DNA of 64,000 nucleotides from Clavibacter nebraskensis NCPPB 2581 (GTDB lineage Bacteria; Actinomycetota; Actinomycetes; Actinomycetales; Microbacteriaceae): NCBI RefSeq assembly GCF_000355695.1, contig NC_020891.1, positions 744,001 to 808,000 of the forward strand, read 5' to 3'. Shown piece by piece: positions 36,501 to 45,598 of this stretch (position 1 is its first letter; each line of letters starts with the position of its first letter). The notes under the pieces were generated by a model. It saw only the letters and a program-made list of their open reading frames with translations, ran no database searches and was not told where the DNA came from. The position numbers and the translations under genes were made by a program.

Positions 36501-39183
36501 GTCGGCTGGACGAGGTCGCGGTGTACCCGACCGTGCTCACCCCGAGCACGGTGGCGACGCACTTCTCCCTCGGGACGACCGGCCGCGTGCCGAACCAGGC
36601 CCCGAAGGCCGCGTTCACGCAGCAGACGGACTTCCTGGCGGCGTCCTTCGACGCGACCGGGTCCACCGACGCCGACGGCACGATCACGGGCTACGCCTGG
36701 GACTTCGGCGACGGCTTCCAGGCGTCCGGCGCGCAGCAGGCGCACACGTACGCCGCGGCCGGCACCTACCCGGTGACGCTCACGGTGACGGACGACCGCG
36801 GCGCGACGAACCGCACGCAGCAGGACGTCAGCGTGAAGGCGGCCCCCGCGAACATCGCGCCGACCGCCGTCGTGACGGCCACCGCGACGGACCTCACCGC
36901 GAAGCTCGACGGATCCGCCTCGACGGATCCGCCTCGACGGATGCCGACGGCCAGGTCGCCTCCTACGCGTGGGACTTCGGCGACGGCAGCACGGGCACCG
37001 GCCCGACGCCGACGCACGCCTACGCCGCGGGCGGCACCTACACGGTGGCGCTCACGGTCACGGACGACAAGGGCCTCCCGGGCACCGCGTCCACGCAGGT
37101 GACGGTGGTGGCGCCCCCGGTCAACCGGGAGCCCACGGCGGTCATCGCGTCGACGACCGCCGACCTCGTCGCGAACCTCGACGGCCGCGCCTCCAGCGAC
37201 CCGGACGGCACCATCGCGTCCTGGGCGTGGGAGTTCGGCGACGGCACGACCGGCACCGGCCCCTCCATCGCCCACCCGTACGCGAAGGCCGGCACGTACC
37301 AGGTCGCGCTGACGGTGACGGACGAGAAGGGAGCCACCGGTCGCACGACCGCGAGCGTCACGGTCACCGCCCCGCCCGTGAACCAGGCGCCCGTCGCCGC
37401 GTTCACGAGCACCGCGGTGAACCTCGTCGCCTCGCTCGACGCCTCCCCGTCGAGCGACCCCGACGGCACCGTGGCGTCCTGGTCCTGGGCCTTCGGCGAC
37501 GGGACCACCGGCACGGGTCGCACCACGACCCACGCCTACGCCGCGGCCGGCACCTTCGCGGTGTCGCTCACGGTCACAGACGACAAGGGCCTCGCCACGA
37601 CGACCACCTCGCCGGTGACCGTCCAGGCGCCCGCGTCGAACGTGCTCGCGCAGGACTCGTTCGGCCGCGCGGTCGCCACGGGCTGGGGCACGGCCGACCT
37701 CGGCGGCGCCTGGCGCGTCACCGGCGGCACCAACATCGTGAAGGTGCAGGACGGCACGGGCCAGGTCGTCTCGCCCAAGGGCGAGACCCGCACGATGACC
37801 CTCGACGCGGTCTCCACCACGTCGTCGGACGTCAGCGCGACCTTCTCGCTCGACGCGGTCCCCACGGGCGGCGGCTCCTACACCCGGGTCAACTCCCGCC
37901 AGGTGGGCTCGGCCTTCTGCCAGACGCAGGTCTGGATCAAGGCGACCGGCCAGATCCAGCTGGTGCAGTCGGAGGGGTCGACGACCCTCGGGTCGTACAT
38001 CCTCCCCGGCACGACGTACCAGGCCGGCCAGCAGCTCCGCGTCCGCGTCCTGACGACCGGCACCTCGCCGACCACCGTCAAGGCCAAGGTGTGGGTCGCC
38101 GGCCAGGCCGAGCCCGCCGCCTGGCAGACGAGCGTCACCAGCTCGACCGCCGCGCTGCAGGCCGCGGGCTCCGTCGGGATCCAGACCTACCTCTCGGGGT
38201 CGGCGACGGCTCCCGTCACGACGCGGATCGACGACCTGGTCGTCGGCCGCGACGGCCAGGCGCCCGCGCCGGCGCCGGCCAACCAGGCCCCGACGGCGGC
38301 GTTCACGTCGACCGCCAAGGACCTGACCGCCTCGTTCGACGGATCCACGTCGACCGACGCCGACGGCACCGTGGCCTCGTACGCGTGGGCGTTCGGCGAC
38401 GGGACCACGGGCACCGGGAAGACGGCGACCCACGCCTACGCCGCGGCCGGCACCTACGCGGTGTCGCTCACGGTCACGGACGACAAGGGCCTCGCCTCGG
38501 CGAAGAAGGACGGCACCGTCACGGTGACCGCCCCGGTCGTCACGCCGCCCGCCGCCGGGATCCTCGCGCAGGACACCTTCACCCGCACCGCCGCCAACGG
38601 CTGGGGGACGGCGGAGACCGGAGGCGCCTGGCGCATCACGGGCAACGCGTCGATCCTCAAGGTGGCGGACGGGAAGGCGCAGGTCGCCAGCCCCGCCGGC
38701 GAGACCCGCACCGCGAGCCTCGACGCCGTGAGCACCACCGCATCGGACGCCCAAGTGAGCTTCACGCTCGACAAGGTGCCCACGGGCGGCGGTGCGTACG
38801 TGCGGATCAACTCGCGCCAGGTCGGCACGTCGTTCTACCAGACGCAGGTCTGGGTGCGGTCGACCGGCCAGGTCATGATCGTGCAGTCCGAGAACGGCAC
38901 CAACCTGAAGTCGGTGGTCGTCCCGAACCTCACGTACACGGCCGGGCAGCAGCTGCGGGTCCGCGTGCAGGTCACGGGCACGTCGCCCACCACGATGAAC
39001 GCGAAGCTCTGGCCCGTCGGCCAGGCCGAGCCGACCGCGTGGCAGTCTACGACGACCGGGACCCTGGCGGCGCTGCAGACCGCGGGCACGTTCGGGATCC
39101 AGACGTACCTGTCGAGCTCGGCCGCCGGACCGGTCGCGTTCACGCTCGACGACCTCGTGGTCACGGACGGCACCGCCCGGTGA
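33545..39183 (+). pseudogene. Giant secreted beta-propeller/LamG/PKD surface protein, frame broken by a 14-bp tandem duplication
   Basis: As read, the frame from ATG 33545 ends at 37102 (1185 residues). Dropping one copy of a 14-bp tandem unit at 36911-36938 restores a frame to the stop at 39181-39183, about 1874 residues. Order: signal peptide (cut near AMA, residue 35), beta-propeller-like repeats with NTVYVAGKF and IYVVGDF (about 50-440), a fibronectin-like segment, two LamG domains (about 560-780 and 800-1010), four PKD domains (YAWDFGDG type), a domain starting AQDSFGRAVATGWGTA, a fifth PKD, and a second copy starting AQDTFTRTAANGWGTA. The duplication falls in PKD 2, so the current short product would lose the last third. 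It looks like a surface adhesin or polysaccharide-binding protein. No sortase motif or C-terminal membrane anchor. Confidence 0.82.
36905..36942 (+). repeat. 14-bp tandem repeat (2.7 copies) causing a frameshift
   Basis: CTCGACGGATCCGC is present at 36905-36918 and 36919-36932, followed by the partial copy CTCGACGGAT at 36933-36942. One full unit is surplus compared with the neighbouring PKD coding pattern (LDGSASTDADG). Because 14 is not a multiple of 3, the extra unit shifts the frame. Confidence 0.9.
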
Positions 39184-39198
39184 CCTGAGGCGCGACGA

Positions 39199-39245
39199 CG
39201 ACGCCCCGGTGGGCGGGTCCCGAGGACCCGCCCACCGGGGCGTCG
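39199..39245 (+). terminator. Strong hairpin after the giant surface protein
   Basis: A 22-base perfect stem (CGACGCCCCGGTGGGCGGGTCC and its complement) with a 3-base loop CGA, 15 bases after the stop at 39183. It should separate the surface-protein transcript from the polymerase/kinase genes. Confidence 0.85.
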
Positions 39246-39343
39246 CACTGAGATGATCGACAGGGCCGTTCCGCGGCCGGGGGAATGAGAGGGGGAGACA
39301 TGGCGGCATCACGCCTGCGCGCGCTCCCCGGAGGAGGTGAGCG

Positions 39344-40711
39344 ATGAGCGCCCTGCTCGCCGGATCCGGCCTCCAGACCCTGCTCCTCCTCGGCATCGCC
39401 CTCGCGGGCGGCGCCCTCCTGCTGCTCGTCCTGCGGCGCCTGCCGCGCACGGCCGTCGGCCTCTGGCTCGTCGTGCTCTCCTTCGTGCCCGTCTGGTCGG
39501 GGGTGCCGCTCGGCGGCTACTACCTGCCGCCGTCGACGGTCGCGGCCGTCCTCGTGATCCTTGCGATCGTGCCCGTGCCCGGCTTCCGGGTCTCGCCGCT
39601 CGACGCGCTCGTGGTGCTGATGACCGCGGCCGGGTTCGCCGGGGTGGTCGTGGGCGGAGGCGCGGGGATCGGCATGTCCACGCTCGTGACGTTCCTCACC
39701 TACGCGCTGCCGGGGTACCTCCTCGGGCGCATGGCGGCGCACCGGATCGGCATGGCGTCGCTGGAGCGGATCGTCGCCGTCGTCTTCACGGTCGTCGCCG
39801 CGCTCGCGATCGTCGAGTTCGTCACGGGCTGGAACCCGTTCGTGCTGCTGCCCGGCGACTCCGGGCTCCGCGAGACGTGGGCGACGCTGCAGGGGCGCGG
39901 CGGCATCGTCCGCGCGGAGGGCGCGTACGGGCACTCGATCGCGCTCGGCTCCGCGCTCGCCATCGCGATCCCGCTCACGCTCGCGTCCCGCTTCGGCCTG
40001 GTGACGCGCCTCGGCATGACCGCCGTGATGATGCTCGCCGCGGTCCTCACCTTCAGCCGCGTCGGCATGCTCGGCGCCGTGCTCGGCCTCGCGCTGTCCA
40101 TCGTGTTCCTCCGCGACGCCATCTCGCTGCGCGTCCGCGCGACCGTCACCGCGGGCGTCGTCGTGGTCGCGGCCGCGGTGGCGCCCTTCGTGCAGAGCGT
40201 GTTCGACGACGCCGGCACGGAGGCGAGCGCCAGCTCCGACTACCGCGGCGACCTCTACAGCCTCGTGCCCGGCATGGGAATACTCGGCACGACCCCCGAA
40301 GCGCACCGCGGCAGCGACGGCCGCGTCTTCTACGGCCCGTTCCGCTCCATCGACAGCCAGCTCGTGCTCACGGGCCTCACCTTCGGCCTGCTCGTCGCGG
40401 GCGCCGTGCTCCTCGCCCTCGCGGTCGGCGTCGGGCTCGTGCTGCGCGGGCACGCGACCGCGGCGACCATCGCGCTCGTCGCGCAGATCCCCGCGCTCGC
40501 CTCGGTCGCGCTCATCACGCAGTACGCGACGCTCGTGTGGTTCCTCGCCGGGGTCGCGGCGACCAGCCAGATCCTCCGCCGCGACGCCGCGCCCCTGCCG
40601 GAGCCACCGCCCGACCCCGTCGAGCAACCGGCCGTCGTCGCCGCCGACCACCCCGAGCCCGCCCGCATCACCGCCCCACCGCTCCTACCCGGAAGAACCC
40701 CCTCACGATGA
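39344..40711 (+). CDS. O-antigen ligase/Wzy-like polysaccharide polymerase, membrane protein
   Basis: Membrane protein of 455 residues with about ten to twelve hydrophobic segments and a large extracytoplasmic loop near residues 285-330, the layout of Wzy/WaaL proteins. Within the loop lie a Ser/Arg/Asp-rich stretch and a Pro-Gly-Met motif. Residues 200-235 hold TFSRVGMLGAVLGLALS, the Arg-containing helix common in this family. Expected to polymerise lipid-linked repeat units on the outer face of the membrane. It starts after GGAGGTGAGCG and overlaps the kinase gene by four bases. The C-terminal 50 residues are Pro-rich. Confidence 0.8.
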   Translation: MSALLAGSGLQTLLLLGIALAGGALLLLVLRRLPRTAVGLWLVVLSFVPVWSGVPLGGYYLPPSTVAAVLVILAIVPVPGFRVSPLDALVVLMTAAGFAGVVVGGGAGIGMSTLVTFLTYALPGYLLGRMAAHRIGMASLERIVAVVFTVVAALAIVEFVTGWNPFVLLPGDSGLRETWATLQGRGGIVRAEGAYGHSIALGSALAIAIPLTLASRFGLVTRLGMTAVMMLAAVLTFSRVGMLGAVLGLALSIVFLRDAISLRVRATVTAGVVVVAAAVAPFVQSVFDDAGTEASASSDYRGDLYSLVPGMGILGTTPEAHRGSDGRVFYGPFRSIDSQLVLTGLTFGLLVAGAVLLALAVGVGLVLRGHATAATIALVAQIPALASVALITQYATLVWFLAGVAATSQILRRDAAPLPEPPPDPVEQPAVVAADHPEPARITAPPLLPGRTPSR

Positions 40712-42114
40712 CGCTCCACGAGTTCACCGCCCTGCTCCGCCGTCTCTGGTACGTCGTGGTCGCCGCGACGCTGGCGGGCGGCGCGGTCGCGTTCGGCCTG
40801 TCCCAGCTCGCGACGCCCGTGTACACCGCGCAGTCGCGCCTCTACTTCTCGCTGAGCAGCGGATCCAGCGCGAGCGACCTCAACCAGGGCGCCACCTACA
40901 CGCAGAGCCAGATGCTGTCGTTCGGCGAGCTCGCGGAGTCGCCCGCGGTGCTGGAGCCCGTGATCACGCGCCTCGGCCTCGACGTGACGCCGCAGGAGCT
41001 CGCGCGCGCGGTCACCGTCACGACCCCGCAGAACACCGTGGTCATGGAGATCAGCGTCACCGAGCCGTCGCCGTCGGAGGCCGCGGAGATCGCCAACGCG
41101 GTCGCCACGAGCCTCCGCGACACCGCCGAGGCGTACGCGCCGACGGGCGCCGAGGGGTCGCCCACCGTCTCCGTCCGGGTGATCCAGGAGGCGCCCGAGC
41201 CCGAGTTCCAGTCCGCCCCGAACGGCCGCACCAACACGCTCGCCGGCCTCCTCCTGGGGCTCCTCGCGGGCCTCCTCGGCCTCGCGCTGGTGCGCCTGCT
41301 CGACACGCGCGTCCGCTCCGCCGAGACCGTGGCGCACCTCACGACCGCGCCGCTGCTCGGGGCGCTCGAGCGCGAGCGCGGCGTGACCGGTGTCGCCATG
41401 GCGGTCCGGCCGCTGTCCACCGCGGCCGAGGGCTTCCGCCAGCTGAAGGCGAACCTGCGCTTCGTGCTCCTCGGCGACCGGTCGTCGAGCATCGTCGTCA
41501 CGTCGTCGATCCCCGGCGAGGGCAAGTCCACGGTCGCCGCGAACCTCGCCATGTCGCTCAGCGAGGGCGGGCGCCGCGTGCTGCTCGTCGACGCCGACCT
41601 CCGCCGACCCGTGGTCGCGCAGTACCTCGGGCTCGAGGGCGACGCGGGCCTCACCACCGTGCTCGTCGGCCAGGCGCTCCTCGAGGACGTCGTGCAGCCC
41701 TGGGGCGACGGCACGCTCCACGTGCTCACCTCCGGCGAGATCCCGCCGAACCCGAGCGAGCTGCTCGCGTCGAACCGCATGGAGGACCTGGTCGCCCGCG
41801 CGAAGGCGGACTACGACGTGATCGTGATCGACACGGCTCCGCTCATCGCCGTGGCCGACGCCGCGTTCGTCGCGCGCATGACGGACGGCGCGATCGTCGT
41901 CGCCGACCAGACGCGCGTGCATCGCGCCCAGCTGTCCGAGGCGCTCGACGCGGTCGAGAAGTCCGGCGGATCCGTGCTGGGCGTCGTGCTCAACAAGGTG
42001 CGCCCCACGAAGGACAAGCGCGCGTACTACCGCGCGGAGACGGAGCAGGTGGGGCGCGCGCCGCGTGGGGCAGGGAAGGCGCACGCGGCGGGAAAGGCGC
42101 GCGCCGCGGGGTGA
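40708..42114 (+). CDS. Polysaccharide chain-length regulator/BY-type tyrosine kinase (Wzz-Wzc fusion)
   Basis: Protein of 468 residues. A Wzz domain with flanking membrane helices (about residues 15-33 and 180-200) precedes a cytoplasmic P-loop kinase: Walker A SIPGEGKST (about 270-278), Walker A' VLLVDADLRRP and Walker B VIVIDTAPL. The C-terminal tail has only one adjacent pair of tyrosines (KRAYYRAE), fewer than the Tyr cluster of typical BY-kinases, and ends in a Gly/Ala/Lys-rich stretch. It should control export and chain length with the polymerase whose stop overlaps its ATG. The open frame extends far upstream but only as a shadow of the polymerase gene. Confidence 0.9.
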   Translation: MTLHEFTALLRRLWYVVVAATLAGGAVAFGLSQLATPVYTAQSRLYFSLSSGSSASDLNQGATYTQSQMLSFGELAESPAVLEPVITRLGLDVTPQELARAVTVTTPQNTVVMEISVTEPSPSEAAEIANAVATSLRDTAEAYAPTGAEGSPTVSVRVIQEAPEPEFQSAPNGRTNTLAGLLLGLLAGLLGLALVRLLDTRVRSAETVAHLTTAPLLGALERERGVTGVAMAVRPLSTAAEGFRQLKANLRFVLLGDRSSSIVVTSSIPGEGKSTVAANLAMSLSEGGRRVLLVDADLRRPVVAQYLGLEGDAGLTTVLVGQALLEDVVQPWGDGTLHVLTSGEIPPNPSELLASNRMEDLVARAKADYDVIVIDTAPLIAVADAAFVARMTDGAIVVADQTRVHRAQLSEALDAVEKSGGSVLGVVLNKVRPTKDKRAYYRAETEQVGRAPRGAGKAHAAGKARAAG

Positions 42115-42164
42115 GCCCGGGCCGCGGCCGACCACCCGCCGTCAGCGTCGCGTCGCTCTCCGCC

Positions 42165-42548
42165 TCATGCGCTGATGCCGGCCTCCTCCGCGGACGTGGC
42201 GAGGACGCAGAACTCGTTGCCCTCCGGGTCGGCGAGGACCGCCCAGCCGTCGGTCCCGCGGCGGTCGTCCACCATGCCGGCGCCGAGACCCAGGATCCGC
42301 TCCACCTCGGCGTCGCGCGTCGCGCCGGCGGGGCGGAGGCACATGTGCATGCGGTTCTTGACGGATTTGGGCTCCGGAACCCGGATGAACTCCAGCCATC
42401 GGCCTCCCGGACCGCGGAGCTCGGCCTCGTCGTCGTCCATGGCCCCCTCGGGCACGATGTGGAAGTCGTCGAGGACCTGTTCCCACCAGAGCGCCTGGGC
42501 GCGCGGGTCGAGGGCGTCGATGCAGAAGTTGGCGGTGCGGGAGGCCAT
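42165..42548 (-). CDS. VOC/glyoxalase-like single-domain protein
   Basis: Small protein of 127 residues with two beta-alpha-beta-beta-beta units of the vicinal oxygen chelate fold. Pieces typical of the glyoxalase-like group are ANFCIDALDPRAQALWWEQVL at the start, GGRWLEFIRVPEPK in the middle and VLADPEGNEFCVL at the end. Possible metal-binding residues include His in RMHMCL and Glu in NEFCVL. The substrate is unknown. It converges with the kinase gene, 50 bases apart, and does not obviously belong to the polysaccharide genes. Confidence 0.85.
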   Translation of the reverse strand: MASRTANFCIDALDPRAQALWWEQVLDDFHIVPEGAMDDDEAELRGPGGRWLEFIRVPEPKSVKNRMHMCLRPAGATRDAEVERILGLGAGMVDDRRGTDGWAVLADPEGNEFCVLATSAEEAGISA

Positions 42549-42632
42549 GTCGGGATGCTACCGACGAGCCGCTCCCGGGCGAAGGGCCGTCGCTGACGTC
42601 GACGCGACGACGTCCCGCGCGTGCGCCCCGCG

Positions 42633-43280
42633 CTACTGGAACACGACCACCGGCGACCCGGCATCGCGCGCCACGACCACGCTGATCGCGCCGGCGGAGG
42701 CCGCCGGCACGCTGAACACGTAGTCGCCGGTCGCGGACGCGCCGGGCTCCAGCGAGCCGCGGATCACGGTGTCGGAGTCGGCGGGCGTCGCGGGCGTGCG
42801 GTCCGCGCCGTAGAAGACGTTGACGGCCACGGAGTCGACCGCGACGGCGGCGTCCGTGACGTTCACGAGCTCGAGCCGCACGTCGACCGCATCGCCGCTC
42901 AGCTCGCCCACGCGGCCGCCGTCGGTGCTGGTCGGCGTGACGGAGACGATGCGGGCCTGGATCGAGCCGGGAAACGCCGCGGTCTCGTCGAGGCCGACGG
43001 TGGTCGCGACCTCCTGGCCGAGCGCGCGGGTGTCGCCGTCGGGGAGCGGGGCGGGGGCCTCGGTGGCGCCGGCGGTGGGGGCGACCTCCGACCAGTCCTC
43101 CGTGTCCGCGGCGGACGCGGGGGCGTCGGAGCCGGATCCGTTCACCACGACCGTGCCGACCACGGCGGCGACCGCGAGGACGGAGGCGGCGCCGACCACG
43201 GCGACGGTGGTGCGGCGCCTGCGGCGACGACGGTCGCGACGCGGACGCAGGTCGGACGGGGTGCTCTCGGGTGCGGGCAT
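42633..43280 (-). CDS. Membrane-anchored protein with DUF4352-like domain
   Basis: Protein of 215 residues. Residues 1-25 are very Arg-rich (RPRRDRRRRRRRTT), followed by one membrane segment (about 26-46) and an exported Ala/Asp/Thr-rich linker. The C-terminal 120 residues form a beta-sandwich with RLELVNVTDAAVAVDSVAVNV and GSLEPGASATGDYVFSVP, as in the immunoglobulin-like DUF4352 group found in Gram-positive lipoproteins and membrane proteins. The function is unknown. ATG at 43280 is chosen because the basic stretch and membrane helix follow directly; upstream codons look random. Confidence 0.72.
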   Translation of the reverse strand: MPAPESTPSDLRPRRDRRRRRRRTTVAVVGAASVLAVAAVVGTVVVNGSGSDAPASAADTEDWSEVAPTAGATEAPAPLPDGDTRALGQEVATTVGLDETAAFPGSIQARIVSVTPTSTDGGRVGELSGDAVDVRLELVNVTDAAVAVDSVAVNVFYGADRTPATPADSDTVIRGSLEPGASATGDYVFSVPAASAGAISVVVARDAGSPVVVFQ

Positions 43281-43479
43281 GGCCTTCTTCGCTCGTCGGG
43301 TACGGCGGAAGACGGGCCCGACGACCAGGGTGGGTCGGCGGCGCGGGGCGGGCGGGCGATGGGTGGTCGACCGACGCCGGATTCCGGGTCTTCTGCCCTC
43401 GCATCGTACGTCCGGCTGCGCGCGCCGACGAGACCCCCGTCCAGGGGAGGGCGACGCCGGACGGGCCAGGCGGATCCGC

Positions 43480-45429
43480 TCAGTCGCGCCGGGCGTACTC
43501 CTGGTACGACCAGCCGAACGCGCCCGCGACCATGCCGGCACCGCGCGCGAGCGTGCGGGTGCCCTTGGCGCGGTGCGCGACGCTGCCCGTGACGGCGCCC
43601 ACGGCGATCCGCCCGGTGCCGCCGAGCGCGCGCACGAGCCCGCGCGCGGTCGCCTCGGCGCGGATCCGCGTGCGCGCGGCCGGGGAGTCGGGGGCGAGCG
43701 CGACGGAGGTGAGGCTCCACGAGTTCCCGCTGCTGAAGGCGCGGAGCACCACCCAGCGGCGCGTGGTGCGGGCGCGCGGCACGACGTCGACGACGCCCGC
43801 CTCGGCGCACCACGTGAGCAGGCCGCCGGACGCGACGAGCTGGCGGGTGAAGAGCGTGTCCTCGCCGCCCTGCGTGCCGAGGTCCACGTCGAAGCGCAGG
43901 TCCGCGGCGCGCACGGCGCGCAGGTCGAGCAGGAGGTTGTTGGTCGCGGCGACCTCGAGGCGCGTGCCCGTGGCAGGGCGGCGGCGCACGAAGAAGCCGC
44001 CGGCCCGCACCCACGCGTCGGGCTCGACCTCGTACTCGCTGCGCACCGGGCCGGCGACGCCCGCGCTACCCGTGGCCTGGCGGGCGCGGGCGAGGGCGGC
44101 GAGCCAGCCGGGATCCGGCCGCTCGTCGTCGTCGAGGAACACGAGCAGGTCGTCGTCGCCCGCGGCGTCGAGCGCGCGGTTGCGGGCGGCGGAGATGCCG
44201 GGCGTCGGCTCGTGCACGTAGGCGATCGGCACGGGGGAGTCCGCGGCGGCGTCCTCGACGGACATGCCGGCGCCGCCCGCCGGGTCGTTGTCGACCACGA
44301 CGATCCGCACGGCGCGGGGGAGCGCGGGGTCGGCCTCGGCGACCTCCCGGAGCTCGGCGGCCTGCGCGGCGACGAGCGGGAGCACGGCGCGGATGTCCTC
44401 GGGGCGCCGGTAGGTGAGGATCGCGACGACGAGCGAGGACGCGGGCGCGACCGGGCGGGCGGTCGCCCCGGCCGCGGCGGTCGTCGGCGCGGGCGACGGC
44501 ACCGTGCGCCAGCCGCCGGAGACCCGGTACCCGTCGACGATCCCGCGCACGGCGGCCGTCACGGGCGCCACCGGGTGTGCGAACTGCCGCCGCCCGCCCT
44601 GCAGCAGCACCTCGTACGCGATCACGGGCGTGAGCAGCCGCCACCGCCGGAGCGTCGCCGCGTCGAGGTGCCGGGCCCCGTAGAGGAGCCGGTTCCGGAT
44701 GTTGTGGTAGTAGTACGTGCCCGACTTGGCCTGGCCCGCGGCCTCGTGCCCGGCGCTCTGCGTGCCGCCCTCCGCGTGCACGGCGACGGCCCCCTCGACG
44801 ACGCGCAAGGATCCGCCGGCCTCCACGACCTTGCGCGACAGGTCCACGTCCTCCCAGTACAGGAAGTAGTCGTCCGAGAAGCCGCCGACACGGGCCCACA
44901 GCTCGTCGGTCACGAGCAGGCAGGCGCCCGTGAGCCACGGCTCGGTCGCCTGGTCCGGGTGCTGCGCGCGGCGGGCGGCACCGCGGATCCGGCCGTCGGC
45001 GAGGTAGAGGTCGGACCCGCGGAACCACGTGCTGCCGTCCGGCCGGAGGATGGTCGGGGCCGCGAGCGTGAGCGGATCAGCCGCCACGACGCCCCGCAGC
45101 ACGGCGAGCTGGTCGGGCTCGATGGTCGCGTCCGGGTTGAGCAGCAGGAACTCGCGCGCGCCCGCCGCGCGGGCCGCGGCGACGCCGATGTTCATGCCCG
45201 TGCCGAAGCCCGTGTTGCCGTCCGGGTAGACGCCGTGCACGCGCGTCGACGGGTGCGCGGCGAGCTCCCGCACGCGCTCCCGCTCCGCGTCGGTCGTGCG
45301 GTTGTCGACGACCACGAGCAGCGCGTCGTCGAGGCGCTCGACGAGCGGCATCACGTTCTCGCGCACGAGGTCGGCGGATCCGTAGTTGACGACCACGACG
45401 GCGAGGAGGGCGGGGCGGGGCATGGGCAT
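43480..45429 (-). CDS. Two-domain family 2 glycosyltransferase
   Basis: Protein of 649 residues with two GT-A (GT2) domains in one chain. The first (about 1-290) starts LLAVVVVNYGSADLV, with DGNTGFGTGMNIG, LLLNPDATI and LYWEDVDLS, resembling rhamnosyltransferases. The second (about 325-580) starts LVVAILTYRRPEDI, with DNDPAGG, ISAARNRALD, FLDDDERP (DxD) and GGEDTLFTRQLV. The last 70 residues are basic and may attach to the membrane. Start may be ATG 45429 or ATG 45423; no strong ribosome site separates them. It is divergent from the transferase at 45599 (169-base gap). Each domain probably adds a separate sugar to the exopolysaccharide. Confidence 0.87.
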   Translation of the reverse strand: MPMPRPALLAVVVVNYGSADLVRENVMPLVERLDDALLVVVDNRTTDAERERVRELAAHPSTRVHGVYPDGNTGFGTGMNIGVAAARAAGAREFLLLNPDATIEPDQLAVLRGVVAADPLTLAAPTILRPDGSTWFRGSDLYLADGRIRGAARRAQHPDQATEPWLTGACLLVTDELWARVGGFSDDYFLYWEDVDLSRKVVEAGGSLRVVEGAVAVHAEGGTQSAGHEAAGQAKSGTYYYHNIRNRLLYGARHLDAATLRRWRLLTPVIAYEVLLQGGRRQFAHPVAPVTAAVRGIVDGYRVSGGWRTVPSPAPTTAAAGATARPVAPASSLVVAILTYRRPEDIRAVLPLVAAQAAELREVAEADPALPRAVRIVVVDNDPAGGAGMSVEDAAADSPVPIAYVHEPTPGISAARNRALDAAGDDDLLVFLDDDERPDPGWLAALARARQATGSAGVAGPVRSEYEVEPDAWVRAGGFFVRRRPATGTRLEVAATNNLLLDLRAVRAADLRFDVDLGTQGGEDTLFTRQLVASGGLLTWCAEAGVVDVVPRARTTRRWVVLRAFSSGNSWSLTSVALAPDSPAARTRIRAEATARGLVRALGGTGRIAVGAVTGSVAHRAKGTRTLARGAGMVAGAFGWSYQEYARRD

Positions 45430-45598
45430 CCGATCGATCGGGCGGGTGCGGCGGGTGCGGCGGGTGTCGCCGGGCAGGGGTCGCGCCGACGGGGCCGCCC
45501 TCGGGTGCGGGCGGGTGGTGGCATAGTCTATTTCCTCGACCGATGACCCCGTGGTCGTGCCCGACGACCCAACGCCGGTCATCCCGCTCAGGAGCGCC

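Noticed and set aside
33446-36745. 1099-codon minus-strand open frame opposite the giant surface gene
   Set aside because: Gly/Arg/Val-rich translation with no domain, antisense to LamG and PKD repeats.
36911-37102. Programmed ribosomal frameshift in the giant surface gene
   Set aside because: No slippery sequence or following pseudoknot is visible, and the exact 14-bp tandem duplication explains the shift fully.
39161-40651. 496-codon minus-strand open frame opposite the polymerase gene
   Set aside because: Translation consists of His/Glu/Arg repeats as expected from the reverse of a hydrophobic membrane protein.
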